NCBI GenBank assembly: GCA_019009955.1
Contig: CM032230.1
Location: 130,488,501-130,552,500 of the forward strand
DNA length: 64,000 nt
Origin: Riptortus pedestris
Taxonomy: Eukaryota; Arthropoda; Insecta; Hemiptera; Alydidae
Direction: 5' to 3'
The translations under genes were made by a program, and so were the position numbers. Shown here piece by piece: positions 10,301 through 22,389 of this stretch. Numbering within the stretch: position 1 is the first letter of the stretch; every line of letters begins with the position of its first letter. The notes beneath the pieces were generated by a model. It ran no database searches. It worked only from the letters and a program-made list of their open reading frames with translations, and was not told the origin of the DNA.

Positions 10301-12639
10301 ATGCTATTGTCAGTGACTGGCTAGATAATGTCATCTGACAATAACAATATAGTTCTAACTTCATTTTCATTTGTAAAAACAACTTTTTTTAACTCTTCTA
10401 CTGTTACATCTTCTTAACTAACCTCTTGATGACAGATTACAGTTTCGAAGTCGTTCATTGTAACTTTTGATCTTGAATAATATTTTATTTTATTTTTGAT
10501 CTTGAGTGATATTTTTATTTATTTTTTTTCTTTATGAGTAAATAATTTTTTTTATAAATAAATGTATACTTAAATTTGATATGAGCAAAAAATGGTGGAT
10601 AAATATTAAAGAACTTGATATACTTAATATTTTGATGTCTTATTGTTAAAAATAATATCTCGAAAAATTAATTTGAATATAAACATGTCTTACATTTAAT
10701 TGTAAACCAAATTTGAAAAAAATTGCTACAAAATATATCTAAAACTGGTGTGAAATGATTTCAAGTTGTTATTCTGTGAATCTATTTCAACTGCACTTAA
10801 TGATGGGTTTCTTCTCATTGCAGACTTAAGATCTTCTTTATTCAAATAGCATATTCATTTGTCTCAAAATGCTGAGGCGGAGGGGCAGATAGAAGTTCAA
10901 CCTCATAGCTAGTTATGGCGGCACAAAGAAATAAATTACTTTAAAAACTTTGATAAATACAAAACAATACTTTAAACACTTTGATAAATTAAATACTCTG
11001 TTTTCATAATTGTAATAAATTTTAAGTATGATGACAGCGTTAATACTTTAACTATTGGATTTCAGGCCTCCCTCTCTTTACCTTGTATTGCATGAAATAT
11101 AAACTCATTCATGAGTAGCAGGACATTTCATACACATCTGCGACATTTCATTAACTTAATGTATGTCGCAGGTGTAGTTGTGAGGGGTTCTAGTGCCCCA
11201 CAGGTCATGAAAAATTTTTCCTAAAATTACTATTATCAGTTTGACTATCTTTTAACTCCTGCTCTGTTAAACATTAGTTATGATGACAAAACGTTCATAT
11301 GTATGTGTACAGAAGATGTACTTAAGTTTATTAATGTCAAAAAATCTGTCAATCTTGTTAAACATTGATTTGATGAAATGTTGTATAATCATTTCAAATT
11401 TTAGCTAAAAACATTAATGCATAATCTAACTTAATAGTTTGTTAATTTAGTTTATATAAAAGAACTTGTTAAAAATAAAGCTTAATAAAAGGGAGGAAAT
11501 GGCAGTAGTAGAGAGATTGGTGTAACCGAGAGAAAGTAGATGGTTCTAGGGCCCTCTCTAGCACAATTGTTGTGCATCTAAACGGTTAAACTTAGTGAAA
11601 AATTTTATTTTTTTTTAATAGAGAGAACAAGAATATGCCGAGGCTCGGTTGAGGATACTAGGTGAAGCTAGAAGCCCTGAAGAGGAACAATTCACTCCTC
11701 CGATAGATGACAGGTATTTATTTCATTTGTAAATGTATTTATTTAAAAAGTGTCATATAAATTAGGAGTTATCTTTTTCTTTTGTTAAATTGTCTTGTAT
11801 GCTCCTAAAAATAACTTACAATGTGAGCTAAACATATTATTATATATGTTGTGTGTGTGTACACACACCTTGTCTGATTAATCTGTTGTAAAGTAAGGTT
11901 TTACTTTTGATATTCAAAATGCTTTATTTGATTAATAAAAGAAATGATATTTAATCATTTCATGTAAGTCTAAAGGTTATTCTCGTTAATGGCTAAAATC
12001 GGACCTGGACCTCTTATAATTCATTATAAATCTTATGTAATTTAATTATTTTTATGTCTGATAGAAAAATTGTAAAGTCCAGAAATATTTGTTAGTAGCT
12101 GTGATATTTATGTGGATGCACGATATATATTAAAATATTTTAGCGCAGCTTAACATTAAAATCAATTAAGCTAGAAGGAAATTATTTTTCCGGGCAAATA
12201 TTAGTTCCATTCTTATTTATATACTCAACAACAATAACTACAAAGCAAGCTGTCCTTCCTGTGAAGGGTTCCCATAAGTTCTGTAGGTCCATTGTGGATA
12301 ATCCCAGTTTTTTTAAAACTTCGACAGGTCTCTAGGGCATGACACCTCTAGTACCTATAAGTATGTATATATTTGTTGCTCCATTTGAAAATTGTTTTGA
12401 AAAATCAGGTCTTGCATTAACCTCAAGAAAAATGTGATGTGCACCTCGTCGCTTTAATAAATATTTAAAACTCTTTTGTTTTTTTTGTTAGTCATATTAT
12501 TTGTATTTCCTTTTCTTTTTACAGGATACAGAGAATACAAACTAAAACTGAAATTTTACGTCCACTTGAAAACTGTGCAGGTATTATAAGGCTGCCTAAA
12601 GGGCCGGATGGAACAAGTGGTTTTAATTTCCGAAGATAG
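3716..12639 (+). CDS. SZRD1: SUZ domain-containing protein 1 (SZRD1) ortholog, complete
   Basis: Five coding exons join in frame: 3716-3775, 5684-5748, 8846-9011, 11622-11713 and 12525-12639. Together they are 498 nt and encode 165 aa, close to the length of vertebrate SZRD1. All introns have GT-AG ends. The product starts MADKEEADLYDNWEDLEDSG and has the acidic, Trp-containing N-terminus and ELDRQLEKIK of the family. The RNA-binding SUZ region includes PEPSVKILQRP and REQEYAEARLRILGEARSPE (about residues 98-117). The SUZ-C-like tail GPDGTSGFNFRR ends the protein. The family is small and intrinsically disordered and is linked to RNA binding, with little known biochemistry. Introns of about 1.9, 3.1, 2.6 and 0.8 kb hold a SINE, a piggyBac with a nested repeat, and LINE relics. 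The ortholog call is confident; details of cellular role are not visible here. Confidence 0.95.
4640..4885 (-). mobile_element. tRNA-derived SINE, copy 2
   Basis: Diverged copy in SZRD1 intron 1, minus strand. GACGGGTTATCTATAGGTTA, the decayed B-box region and the ATGTGAGTTAAAGCG head (on -) are recognisable, with an AT-rich tail at the left end. No clear target duplication was seen. Confidence 0.8.
5684..5748 (+). CDS. SZRD1: SZRD1 exon 2
   Basis: Acceptor TTTATTTTAG, donor GTATTTG. Encodes ELDRQLEKIKLSKSSIQNGS and the first two bases of the next Ser codon. Confidence 0.93.
6118..7535 (-). mobile_element. piggyBac-like element 1, deleted and carrying a family H insertion
   Basis: TTAA lies on both sides (6114-6117 and 7536-7539), followed by inverted termini CCCTTAGGGTGTG and, from the right, CCCTTAGGATACT. 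Subterminal copies of ACTGATATATCA lie near the right end. On the minus strand an acidic reading frame around 6156-6410 (SSDYDEDPDG) resembles the N-terminal leader of piggyBac-type transposases, with no catalytic core. A family H element at 6426-7415 interrupts it. Autonomous transposition is not possible. Confidence 0.7.
6426..7415 (+). mobile_element. Family H repeat, near full-length, inside piggyBac 1
   Basis: The copy begins AAAAAAAGTCCGTCACGCAG and ends GATTTCCCTTAA, lacking the last bases of the palindrome. It has a poly-G run at about 6788 and a (TA)n tract at about 7243-7303. Length is about 990 bp, similar to the copy at 58326-59311. It lies in SZRD1 intron 2. Confidence 0.8.
7770..8075 (+). 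pseudogene. RTE-like LINE relic 1, reverse transcriptase middle part
   Basis: An open stretch at 7820-8011 encodes a degraded reverse transcriptase block: FLGITRKLIRSLERTCK, then GLRLGDPLSLLLYNVALK, matching the conserved GLRQGDPLSPLLFN region of non-LTR elements. Upstream FFVDFQ is in a different frame, and a stop precedes FTDVVLIAG, a decayed YADD region. The copy is frameshifted and inactive. It lies in SZRD1 intron 2. Confidence 0.75.
8846..9011 (+). CDS. SZRD1: SZRD1 exon 3
   Basis: Acceptor TTGTTTTCAG, donor GTAAGT. Encodes MKPEPLILSPEDIRLKCLPP through KSLQQ, the first half of the SUZ region, ending in phase 0. Confidence 0.93.
9391..9890 (+). pseudogene. RTE-like LINE relic 2, reverse transcriptase C-terminal part
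   Basis: CVRFADLIALVV corresponds to the YADD catalytic box with the second Asp lost (FADL). It is followed by a thumb-like NNLDHFKLNINLPKK and EVGRRIA. After a stop at 9708 the reading continues in the same style (LTDKHLSMDIKSHL). It is an inactive LINE fragment in SZRD1 intron 3, possibly separate from relic 1. Confidence 0.7.
11622..11713 (+). CDS. SZRD1: SZRD1 exon 4
   Basis: Starts AGAGAACAAG after acceptor TTTAATAG. Encodes REQEYAEARLRILGEARSPE and onward to IDD, the most conserved SUZ block. Donor GTATTT; ends in phase 2. Confidence 0.93.
12525..12639 (+). CDS. SZRD1: SZRD1 exon 5 and stop
   Basis: Acceptor CTTTTTACAG. Encodes IQRIQTKTEILRPLENC and the SUZ-C-like GPDGTSGFNFRR, ending in TAG at 12637-12639. 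Confidence 0.93.
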
Positions 12640-13405
12640 TTAATACTATTTTTTATTTCAACTTTATTTCTGAACAATATTTTATTTTAATTTTTATCTG
12701 CATGTGTATATTTAAATAGTGCCTGACTGAAGGCGCATATAAATAGGTGAGTGGTGTTTATAACGAGGGTGAATGCTGCCTTGTTTTTGTTCTTTGTTTA
12801 GCTTTCTTTGCAATCAACTTGCAAACTTTGTACAGAAAAACTGACTCATTAAAGAAGTTATTAAATTTAATCAGGATAAAACAGGGCAAATTAGTTTTTA
12901 AGCTTTTGCTGTATAAATGATGTGTAAATACAATGTATAGATGTATAAAGATATGTGTCTGTAATTAATGTTAAAAATTAATGTATTTAGGTAAAGGAAC
13001 TGTTTAAAAATCATTGATTTTGAAAAACTTAAATTATAAAAACTTTAATATTGTCATGAAATACTAGTTTACAATATTTATTATTTTTCAAAGAATGCTT
13101 ATTTTTTAAAACATTCATTATTTTATAATGAAATATCAAGGTATTGGAATGTATTTATTTTTACTAATTATTTGTTTACTTAATTTATAAGTAATATTTA
13201 ATATTTTTTTCCCTTCTGTTGCTAATGATTTTTGAGATTATTATTGTGTGTTGACCCAGTTATCTATTTTTGTTGGATTATTGTACGATTGTATATTTGT
13301 TAATTCGTTATAGCATTATTTAAAGGTTCCTTATTCAACTACTTGTATCTGCCTTTGACCTTTAGTACATATTTCTCTTAAATAAAACACATTAAGAAAT
13401 AGTTT
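12640..13405 (+). other. SZRD1: SZRD1 3' UTR (predicted)
   Basis: AT-rich, repeat-free sequence after the stop codon. The most plausible poly(A) signal is AATAAA at 13381-13386. The end is an estimate. Confidence 0.5.
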
Positions 13406-16400
13406 CAGTTGCATGTTTAATTAATAGAATTACTTTCAATTTATAAGAAATTGAAAGATCATGAGTCAGGTAGGTATTGAGTCTATTGCTCTAGCTACTT
13501 ATGTAAATGAGGAAAGCAAATTATTTAAATATTTTAGCCCGTTAAGTTTTAATTATTGTTTTAGAATCAGTAGTATCTGAAAACTTTAATATGAGCTAAT
13601 TGTCGGAATGGCCATGTTCTCTGAATCTCATGGATTTATGTAATATTTTGCTTGATTTAGAACTCCACACGTGTACAAATCATGAATAATATTTATTGAT
13701 TAGTCAGTTAGTTTGTATCTGATGGATCTTGGAAAAATGACAAATATTTCAGGAATTGAAAAATTAATTAATAAGCTTGGTTATGAAATATGTTTTTTTT
13801 TTCTTTCTTTTCTTATTACGACCTATACAAACAGAGATATTTCCAATTTTGCATGTTTTCCACTCTTAAGGCCCTCCTAGGCCTAATTTCAGCCATTAAA
13901 CAACTTCACCTTCAGTTTTATATGCAGTGCTTCCATATAGTGTTAGTGATGAACAAATAACAATTGGAGGTTTTAGTGAGGAGATACACACACTCACATA
14001 TGTTTTTTTTTTGTCCTCGGCTTACAATGTGTAGTGATAGATGTTATCCATGCCTTAACTCATACAGATATTAGTGTCCCAGAAATAAATGAGCGGGTGT
14101 AATTTTGATCATACTCAGAATCAGTGGAGAAAGTTTTGAAATATCAAGTCAATAGTCGATTTTCCAAGAGGGTTAAACCTACGAAAAGCTACTATAAATA
14201 TTTATCTAATTCCACTGCACAATATTGGCCAGAACGTAATTTTAATAAATTTTCAATGAACCAAAAATAAAAGGCTATTAACACAACTGAAAATCTGAAG
14301 AGCTTCTACATTTTTATTATATCTTCTTATGGTTGGAAATATAAAGCAATATGAATTGCCATATGTCTTTTAAAAATAACGAATAATATTTTGAATGAAA
14401 AATAAAAATATTTATGATTTTATAAAATTCTTAAGGATATCCTTGTTTGGAGTAAAATTGTCAATTATCTCTCCTAGTCTTGGACCATGGCTATTAGGCG
14501 TCTATTTTATTCATCTGCGTAAGTTTCAAAAGCCAATGTCTTTCTTCTGATAGCATGTATCTTTATGAAATAAGAACTACTGAACTTCTTATATAAATAA
14601 ATTTGACTTTTCTAAGCATTTTTTTTTCTAATTAAAGATTAATGTAAAACTTAATCAAATTATTTTAAAGTTTAACAATTAAATATTATTAGAGCTTTTT
14701 TTAAAAATGAGCTGTTCTTTTTTTTTTACCCTCTTGAAATAGTTTTAATTTTATAGCATTTTCATTGTCTTATATTCGAGCTTATTTACTTATTGGTTAT
14801 TGAGGAAGCGATATGTTTTACTAATTGAAATAGTTTATGGGACTGTTGTGATTTTTTTTTAAATTAAAATTTGAGTCTCCCTGCTAATTTCCCCATAATA
14901 TTTCAGAATATATTGTAAGTCTGAATCTAGAATTAGATTAACTATATTGCACTCTTTATTCAGTTTGGAAAGTCACAGGAACAGAATGTCTTCTGTGAGT
15001 ATTCTTACCCGAATTGTTCTCAATGATATAAATCCAATGATTCCAATCCTATGATAACCAAAACAGATAGAAGAGAAGTAATAAATGCATTTTACATTGC
15101 GAGGTTACAGTATCTTTGTCATCGGAGATATCAAGAACAAGTGATTGCATTTCTGTACTGTAAAAGTTATAGTATAGTTACTAACAGATACTGGTTTCAG
15201 TGATTAATTGCCAGAGAAGAACATGTAACTGCAATAGCACCAAAGATATGAATACTATTTGGAGGTGCAGAAGACGTCCTTCATAATGTTGATATTGTCT
15301 GTCATTGAAGGAACTCTTAGTTGTCTTCCATCCATTAATTGCTTAGAACAGTAGCTATGAATAGTACTTTGTAGAGGAAGACAATAACTTTTTTTCTGTT
15401 TTCCCTGAGAATAAAATAACAATCTTAAATTGTGCATTTTCCTTTAACTTCCTTTTTTTAATAAATATTGAATTCTGAGGGAGGAGAGGGTTAGACATCA
15501 TGTTATCTTAAATGAAAGCCTATCCCTCACAAAATATTTATTATCCCATAGTGTTTTCAAGGCATAAACCTCATATTCAGTTCTAATACAAAATGACTTT
15601 CACTACTAAGGTGCGAATATTTACAATAATCTCAAGTTAAAATCCTCATTCAGTACAACAGAATGTAATTCAAAGTAGTATTTATTATAATGTATATCTA
15701 GTATCAAGGACATAATAAATAGATAATGAAATGTATGTCACACAGGAGCTGTGTAATTAGCAGTTTATCTAAAGTGCTTAGAATTTAGGAATATATTTCA
15801 CTTTCAATTTCAGTCTAAGATCTGTCACCATAAAACATGCATGTCTTGAGATTACGGACTAGTAAAAACAACTAACAGACATTTAAGTAAATCCAGATTA
15901 ACAAAGTAATCATGTTGGCAAGTTTAATGGAAAGCTGGTGCAATAGTGCTCTTTATTATCTAGTACAATTACTAAGAAATATGTATTAAGTACTTTTAGA
16001 AACAACAAATCTTTTAAGGATCTTTCAAGTAAAACAAATGTATGTACTAATAACAACATGTTTACAGATATATAATCTATTGTATTTCCTCTTCCATTAA
16101 ACATCAGTTTAAGGAAATATTTGAAAGAATTTTTGCATAATTCTTTTCATGCTAGCAACCTCAGATACTAAAATTGCCTTTGTGCCGTTAACTGTTACTC
16201 CTGGGGATAAATTAGACAGAACAAAAGTTGCAGTAACTTTAATTTCAATAAGATTGCCTATATAACATTTTTCACATACATACATACACACCCCCACACT
16301 CACATCAAATTTTAAAATTCAAACTGACCTTGTTTTTAACTCTCATTTACTATGAATCATGAAGATTTGAATGATTTTTTTACGTATTTTTGTCATGTGA

Positions 16401-17337
16401 GCAACCTTACTACCTTGCTTTTCAAAATAACACTTTAAAAGTCAAATCATTTGTTTTAAAAAACCCATGTGCATACATTTACAAAGTTCATGCTCACAAT
16501 AAAATGCTAAAATAAATAACATAATTTATATAAATATAGAAGAAGAAGCTATAAAAAGAATGGAAGCCCTTCCCTATTATGTCTAGGAAGCCATGCCCTA
16601 TATGCCTATGCCCTTTTTTTTTAGTCTGTGATTTAGGAATCATGTAAAAGACAGTGGTCGGTAAACAAACTTATATTGTTGTTGCTGACAATTATTTTTA
16701 ATAAAGCTTAGCAGTTTTCGTCCGTGCTACTTTCATTCTCTGAGCTCAAAGAGAAAATATTAGTTGTTTTTTTTCAACCTCACAACCAGCATAAAAAATA
16801 TAGAAGAAAAACCCTTTTCAGTCTTCATTACTCCTCTTAGTTACAGTTTTTTTTAAAAAAATAATAATCCTCAGTATGAATTTTTAATGGTTATTATTAT
16901 TTTCCATTTGCCTGTTTAGTGATTTATTTGAATTACCTACCTGTTATATAATTTTAGATTGGCTGTGTAAGTAAACCTTATGTCAAATTTTATCTTTCTT
17001 AGTTGTAGAGATAAGAAGGAAAACATATTCAATTTATATAACAATATGGCTAATTATTTAGTTTTAATATATTTATTTGTATTCATCACAACCTGATCTA
17101 GAGACAATACTCCTCTTGTTTAACTCTTAGCCAAGCTATTATACTAGAGGCTGCGGTCCTAGAGCCACCCACTTTCCCACGGCTAGTCACCCCCCGGGTC
17201 CACCAATCTTTCCTCTTCGCTCCTATTCATGCCATATTAACAAGAAGCTGTTACATCATGAAACACTTTATTTGAAACCTAAATACTAAATATAGTTTTT
17301 ATTGGACTTTTACTTTTTGAGATAAATTCATAGCACA

Positions 17338-17385
17338 CAAGGGAAATCTGCTTAATTTACGCAGCCCCTGTTTGATGGACTTTTA
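17338..17385 (-). repeat. Family H 5' end fragment
   Basis: Reads AAGGGAAATCTGCTTAATTT then ACGCAGCCCCTG on the plus strand, the reverse complement of the family H start. Confidence 0.7.
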
Positions 17386-17599
17386 TTTAGCTTACCACTA
17401 TGATTCAACCTTCAGGTAGTGCTGGTTAATAGTTAAAACTATTACGGTTGTGACAACAATAAAAATTAATAATTTGGATAATTGAAATAAATGAACTTAT
17501 TAAACACAAAAGATACATTAAATTCTCAAAGAACTGCAGACTAATTTCAAAATAATTATAATTGGGAGTAGATAACATTTTTTTGGGAACCGGCTTGTA

Positions 17600-17670
17600 T
17601 GGTGATGAAATGAAGTGCATTGACTGCATGACGTTTTGACTACACTTGGCAGTCTTCTTGAGCTGAACAA
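17600..17670 (-). repeat. Penelope-like signature hairpin (tentative)
   Basis: On the minus strand it reads CTCAAGAAG, a hairpin of GACTGCC with GTAGTC around a short loop, then AAAACGTCATGCAGTC. This layout resembles hairpins seen near the ends of Penelope-like retroelements and is also seen near 27273 and 29500. Confidence 0.35.
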
Positions 17671-19706
17671 AAATTTAATACTTAAGATTTTGGGTTTATA
17701 TGAGATGATGATATTTAAAAACTGTAAATTTATTTGATATAAAACAGGAACAACAATGTTTTATACAGACTCCCAAGTAAAGTCTAAAAGTTCTACAATA
17801 AAGGCTTCTTTCTAAAAGAATGTCATTTCATTATCCTACTAGTCGATTCCCAAAAATGTCATCCACCCTGTAGAGTTTTCAATGCTGTCATCATCAATTG
17901 GAGGGAATTAAAATATATAAAATGTTTTAAAAATAAATTTATAGTAAATTATAAAATTTGTTAATTAAATGTTTAATTCCATTCTTCATATTCTCTTAAC
18001 TTTTGCTTTTGTAAATTTTAATAAATCAGAAAAAACAAAACAAGTGGAAACAAAAAGAACAATCGATATAATCTATGATAAAAAAAATGACGTTTAGAAT
18101 GTAATATAATAGACTGATATTTGACAGTTTATTTTTAATTTTGTTTGAAAATTTGAGTGCCATCACTTGAATATAGAACTAGAGGTGAAGCTGAAAGCAT
18201 AAAATGTGAAAAAAAAGATTTCAATGAAAAACATTTACTAGTTTAATTCACAATTTTTTTTCTTCCAGTTTTAACACAGAAAAGCAAAGGTACATAAAAA
18301 ATTACAGTTACTTCTCATTTAATTGTAAAATGATGGCCTATTAATGTACTACATTAAGTAAATAAGGAGCAACATAATCATATGTTATGCTAATTTCTCC
18401 TTAGAAAGGGTTACTCGGAAACACTTAATTCTTTTTTATTTGAATACAGCATCAAATGTAAAGCTCTCAATTATTTTATTTTAGAATTAACCCAATAATT
18501 TCCAAGTATCTAAGTTATGGGAGAGCCTAAATTTGAGCCTGATTCTGGCTTAGAGCATCTGTTTCTTACTGAAGCTCAAACAGAAAAAAACATGTTCATT
18601 TATTATAATTTCAAACAGGCATAATGCAGTCTTATTAGTTTAAATATATGGTTTACAATTTTATTTGGGAATTCATACCTCCTCTTCTTTACCACAGCAG
18701 AAGTCATAATAATACCACCAAATATCAAAAACAAATTATGAATAGTCAATCAAGACAAATAGTTTTGTCTTAACAGTCATGCGTCAACTATTACCACAAA
18801 TATTTATAGTTTGAAGAAGTGGTTGTAACTTGTAACCATACTAGTGAATAGTATGGAATTTGTAAAGTGAGCAAGTAGTACTCAATACTTAATCTCTTAA
18901 TTTTCTAGTCACAATGACTTAGACTTTCACCTTTATTGCAATCCTTCAGTCTAGTTCATTCTAGTATTGGTTGCACAATTAATTTGTTCTTCCTATATGT
19001 GACAAACAAATAGAATGAACAAATTCTTCGTGTATATTTCAGACCAGAAAATACTTGGATAACAATACGCTATGAATTCTGTATTAATCTTGGAATACTC
19101 ATTCACTGAACATAATATTTTAGATAAGCTTTATTTAGTTAATGGTATTTATTACATGTGAAATTAGATTTTAAGTTTGGGAGTCGGTTCATACCAATAA
19201 GGTGTCATTTATTATAAAAAAGTAATGTAGCTTCAGGTTTTATGTCCTTCAAGGGTGCCTACTATTACTTATATTCACAAGTTCATTGTAATAATTATTT
19301 CTTATAACTAATATTTTTATTTATATATGAATATTTTATGCATTTATGAATATTTTGTCATGGAAATCCTTTAGAAGGAAAATAATCTGCTTTATTTAAA
19401 CCATATATTTCAATTTTTAAATGCCTGAAAATATATATACTTCTTTTTTTATTAATGCTTGTTGGTTTTTTTTACTATGACGTTTTATACCTTCCTTCAT
19501 TTACCCTATATCTCTCAAAAATTTGATTCTATATAATTTATTTGCAATAGATTAATGGGCATATGATTTACTTTGATCATTAAACTGGCTGTGTATTCTC
19601 GATGTATTGACGTCAGACAGAAACACATGCCTAATGTATGAATATAAAACTTTGAGTCTAAATCTCGGACCATGTATTTTAATAGTGTTCATATGAAACT
19701 TGAAAT

Positions 19707-19901
19707 GTGATGTGTTATTTGTTTAGAGTTATTTTTACTGGAAGGTGTTACAGACTTGGTGGAACAACGCCTCTGACTTTCACTATGGTCGGTAAGCAGG
19801 TTATTCTGTTTTTTCTCATCTCTCTTGGAGCACGGTACATCTTTCTGGGCACCCTGTTGGATTCTCGTCTGCCAATGCTGCCCACCCAACACAGTTCTTA
19901 A
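19707..19901 (+). other. Unassigned coding-like stretch A
   Basis: A GC-richer block open on both strands over about 190 bp. The plus frame reads TGRCYRLGGTTPLTFTMVGK and then a hydrophobic VILFFLISLGARYIFLGTLL before a stop. The minus frame is also open. No family was recognised. It could be a terminal exon of an unknown gene, a retrocopy or an old transposon fragment. Confidence 0.3.
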
Positions 19902-20040
19902 AAGCACAAATGATACCACACCTCACTCATCATGATAATTTATTAGTTGATCATTGCTTGTGTTCGGTTTCAAAATGTATGCTTCATCTTCACATCTCTA
20001 GATATGTGTTACACTTCTTTTCCAGACAAGCTGTGTTTTC

Positions 20041-20258
20041 ATTTATTTATTAACGTCCACTTTTTGCTACTATAGCGAATAGGGACGGGCTATCTACAAG
20101 TTACCACCTTTTTCTAGCCAGGGTGGGACTAAGGATTTTATTTAATGAGTCCTTTTAAATAAATTCCTATTGCCCAGGCGAGAATCAAACTCGCCACTTT
20201 ACGTTTACCATGTAAGATTAAAGCCAACGCTTTAACTCACATGGCTAACCTGAGCCCT
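20041..20258 (-). mobile_element. tRNA-derived SINE, copy 3
   Basis: Full-length minus-strand copy of 218 bp. Flanks AGCTGTGTTTTC (20029-20040) and AGCTGTGCTTTC (20259-20270) are a 12-bp target duplication with one change. The tail ATTTATTTATTAACGTCC (on +) and the B-box region are clear. Confidence 0.9.
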
Positions 20259-20329
20259 AGCTGTGCTTTCTTGTTTTCTTTTGTGAATGTCTATGTTTCA
20301 CTGACATACATAACTGTTTTATGTTGTAG

Positions 20330-20406
20330 CAGCTCATAGGGTGGTGGCCGGAGGTAACCATGAACAATCTAAACAAAACCGACCAGCTTTCGTTCCTGTG
20401 TTTTGA
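20330..20406 (+). other. Unassigned exon-like stretch B
   Basis: After a good acceptor (TTTTATGTTGTAG) the frame reads AAHRVVAGGNHEQSKQNRPA then FVPVF and a TGA stop. It looks like the last exon of a protein, but I recognise no family and no matching upstream exon beyond possibly stretch A. Confidence 0.25.
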
Positions 20407-21201
20407 AGTTCCAACATGTGCAAGTTTTCTCGGTTTGTTTGGTCCCAGTGCTACCTAATGAAATTCTATAGAAACTCGAGAATCTCTCATTCATCAATGA
20501 TCCAGGACTTTTCGAAGAGCACTTTTAAGACTATTATAAATTGTCTCCCAGATTTCAATTTTGAATTCTTAAGGTTAGGTAAACAGTCCAGGTAATAATA
20601 GGTTAGACAACCACTTACAAATAACCCTACATGCAGAGTATAAGATAAACCATTAAATAGAAACATATTATAGGAAAATAAAATAATTAGTGTATTTAAC
20701 AGAATTCATATAATATAGACATTAATCAAATTTATTGCATTATGTATTTTATTTACAAGATTCATGAAAAATGTTTTTACACTTTAAAGATAGTAAAATG
20801 TGCGACTGTTGGTGTGTCATTTAATTTATTGAAGTTAACATTTTTTTTTCCAAGATAATACATACACAAATTGCATTATTAATCAGTTCAATAATGCCAC
20901 AATGAAATAGGAAAAGAGGCAGGCCCAACCACAGCAGCTTTAGGGCCTGGAGGAGGACTTGCAGAGGTTGGAGATTGTAATTGTGGAAGAGAACTGTGCG
21001 GAATTGTTCAAACATGGTAGAGGCCTGTCCTTCAAGGACTTTATCACTTTGTAAATACTTAATTAGTTAATATATGGATTTCTTGTTATTTAACAGATTG
21101 AGCCTCTCTCTGATAACTTGATTTCCCTATGAATGTTTATTTTCTTGTGTATTTATGGTCTCCTAAATCTTCTGGTAACATATTCTTTTTATCAGAAGTC
21201 T

Positions 21202-21258
21202 TTAATACCTGTCCGATTGCCTCAAAAGGTTCGCAGCTTTGTATGCAGCAGTAATCAG
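21202..21258 (-). CDS. Odorant receptor last exon
   Basis: Acceptor TTCTTCTTTCCAG. Encodes LITAAYKAANLLRQSDRY and TAA, the end of the seventh membrane segment. Confidence 0.88.
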   Translation of the reverse strand: MITAAYKAANLLRQSDRY

Positions 21259-22317
21259 CTGGAAAGAAGAAATATAATATTACATAATGGAATATAAATT
21301 TTGAGTTTCTTTTCTTTTGGGTTCTTTAAATTTCTTTAGTGTATATAGAAAGAAATTTTGATGTCACTATACCTTATAAGTGGACTAATTTTTGGTTTTA
21401 CTTTTTTTATCTTACAATCAATCATTCTAGGCAATATGAAATTTTATTTTTAAAGAAAGTCCATCATATAAAAAGCAGGATTTCATATTAATCGTTCAAC
21501 ATAAATAATATTTGCAAAAGAATCAACTCCTTAATACAACTATTTTTACTTTATTCTTTTGAACAATAAAATTATGGTATTCTATTATTTCTCTCTAGTA
21601 AGGACTCTATATAAAGCATACTTGAAATCTAATATATATGCAAATGGTTTGGTGATATAACAGCTGTTAGTAAAAATCATGTTAGGAATTTGGGTTTGCC
21701 AGAAACAGAGAATGAAAAAAAATAAGTCCCTCAGACAGGGGCTGCATAAACTAATATTTCCCTCCTGCTGGAATGATACACTAGTAATGTCATCACCATT
21801 ATCTATGTCAAAATCCAATATATCAGAATATAACATATTAATTTTATTGAAAACTATTTACTATATCTAGTACTGTAATTTATAATGACTCAGAATAATT
21901 TTTATATCAATCAAGTTTAAGTAGCCCAATAACTTAAGACCGGGGGGGGGGGGGAGTCACCAGAACATATTTGCATGTATCTCGTATAATAAAGGTCTCT
22001 TGAAAACAATATTTAAGCTTCCAATAATGTGGTTTATTATATAACAGAGTATTGGGGTTAGCTGAAGGTTGAAAAATGAAAATTTATATAACAATATTTA
22101 TAGTACATTTAATTTGCAATAAGATTGGTTCTATACAATGTTTTGATCACCGTATAGTAACAGAAATATTTCGGAAATCCCTTCTCTAACGCTTTCCCCC
22201 TGCCACTGGTCTGATTTCAGCCATTAATGAACTTGATCTTTCTTTTTACATAAAATGATTAAATATCGAGTTTGGAAACGATAAAACAAAAATTACGAGC
22301 GTTAACAGACAAATAAG

Positions 22318-22389
<72 letters not shown>

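Larger units (their letters stand above)
13406..19688. other. Intergenic region between SZRD1 and the odorant receptor
   Basis: Very AT-rich and mostly featureless. A decayed family H core sits at about 13810-14020 and a reversed family H 5' end at 17338-17385. A compact GC-richer patch at 17140-17220 is unexplained. No gene was recognised. Confidence 0.5.

Noticed and set aside
10093..10338. 81-codon open frame on + in SZRD1 intron 3
   Set aside because: No domain or codon bias, and it does not match the LINE relics next to it.
11132..11178. Inverted words ATCTGCGACAT and ATGTCGCAGGTG as a structured RNA
   Set aside because: A short isolated stem in AT-rich intron DNA, with no related copies or recognised RNA family.
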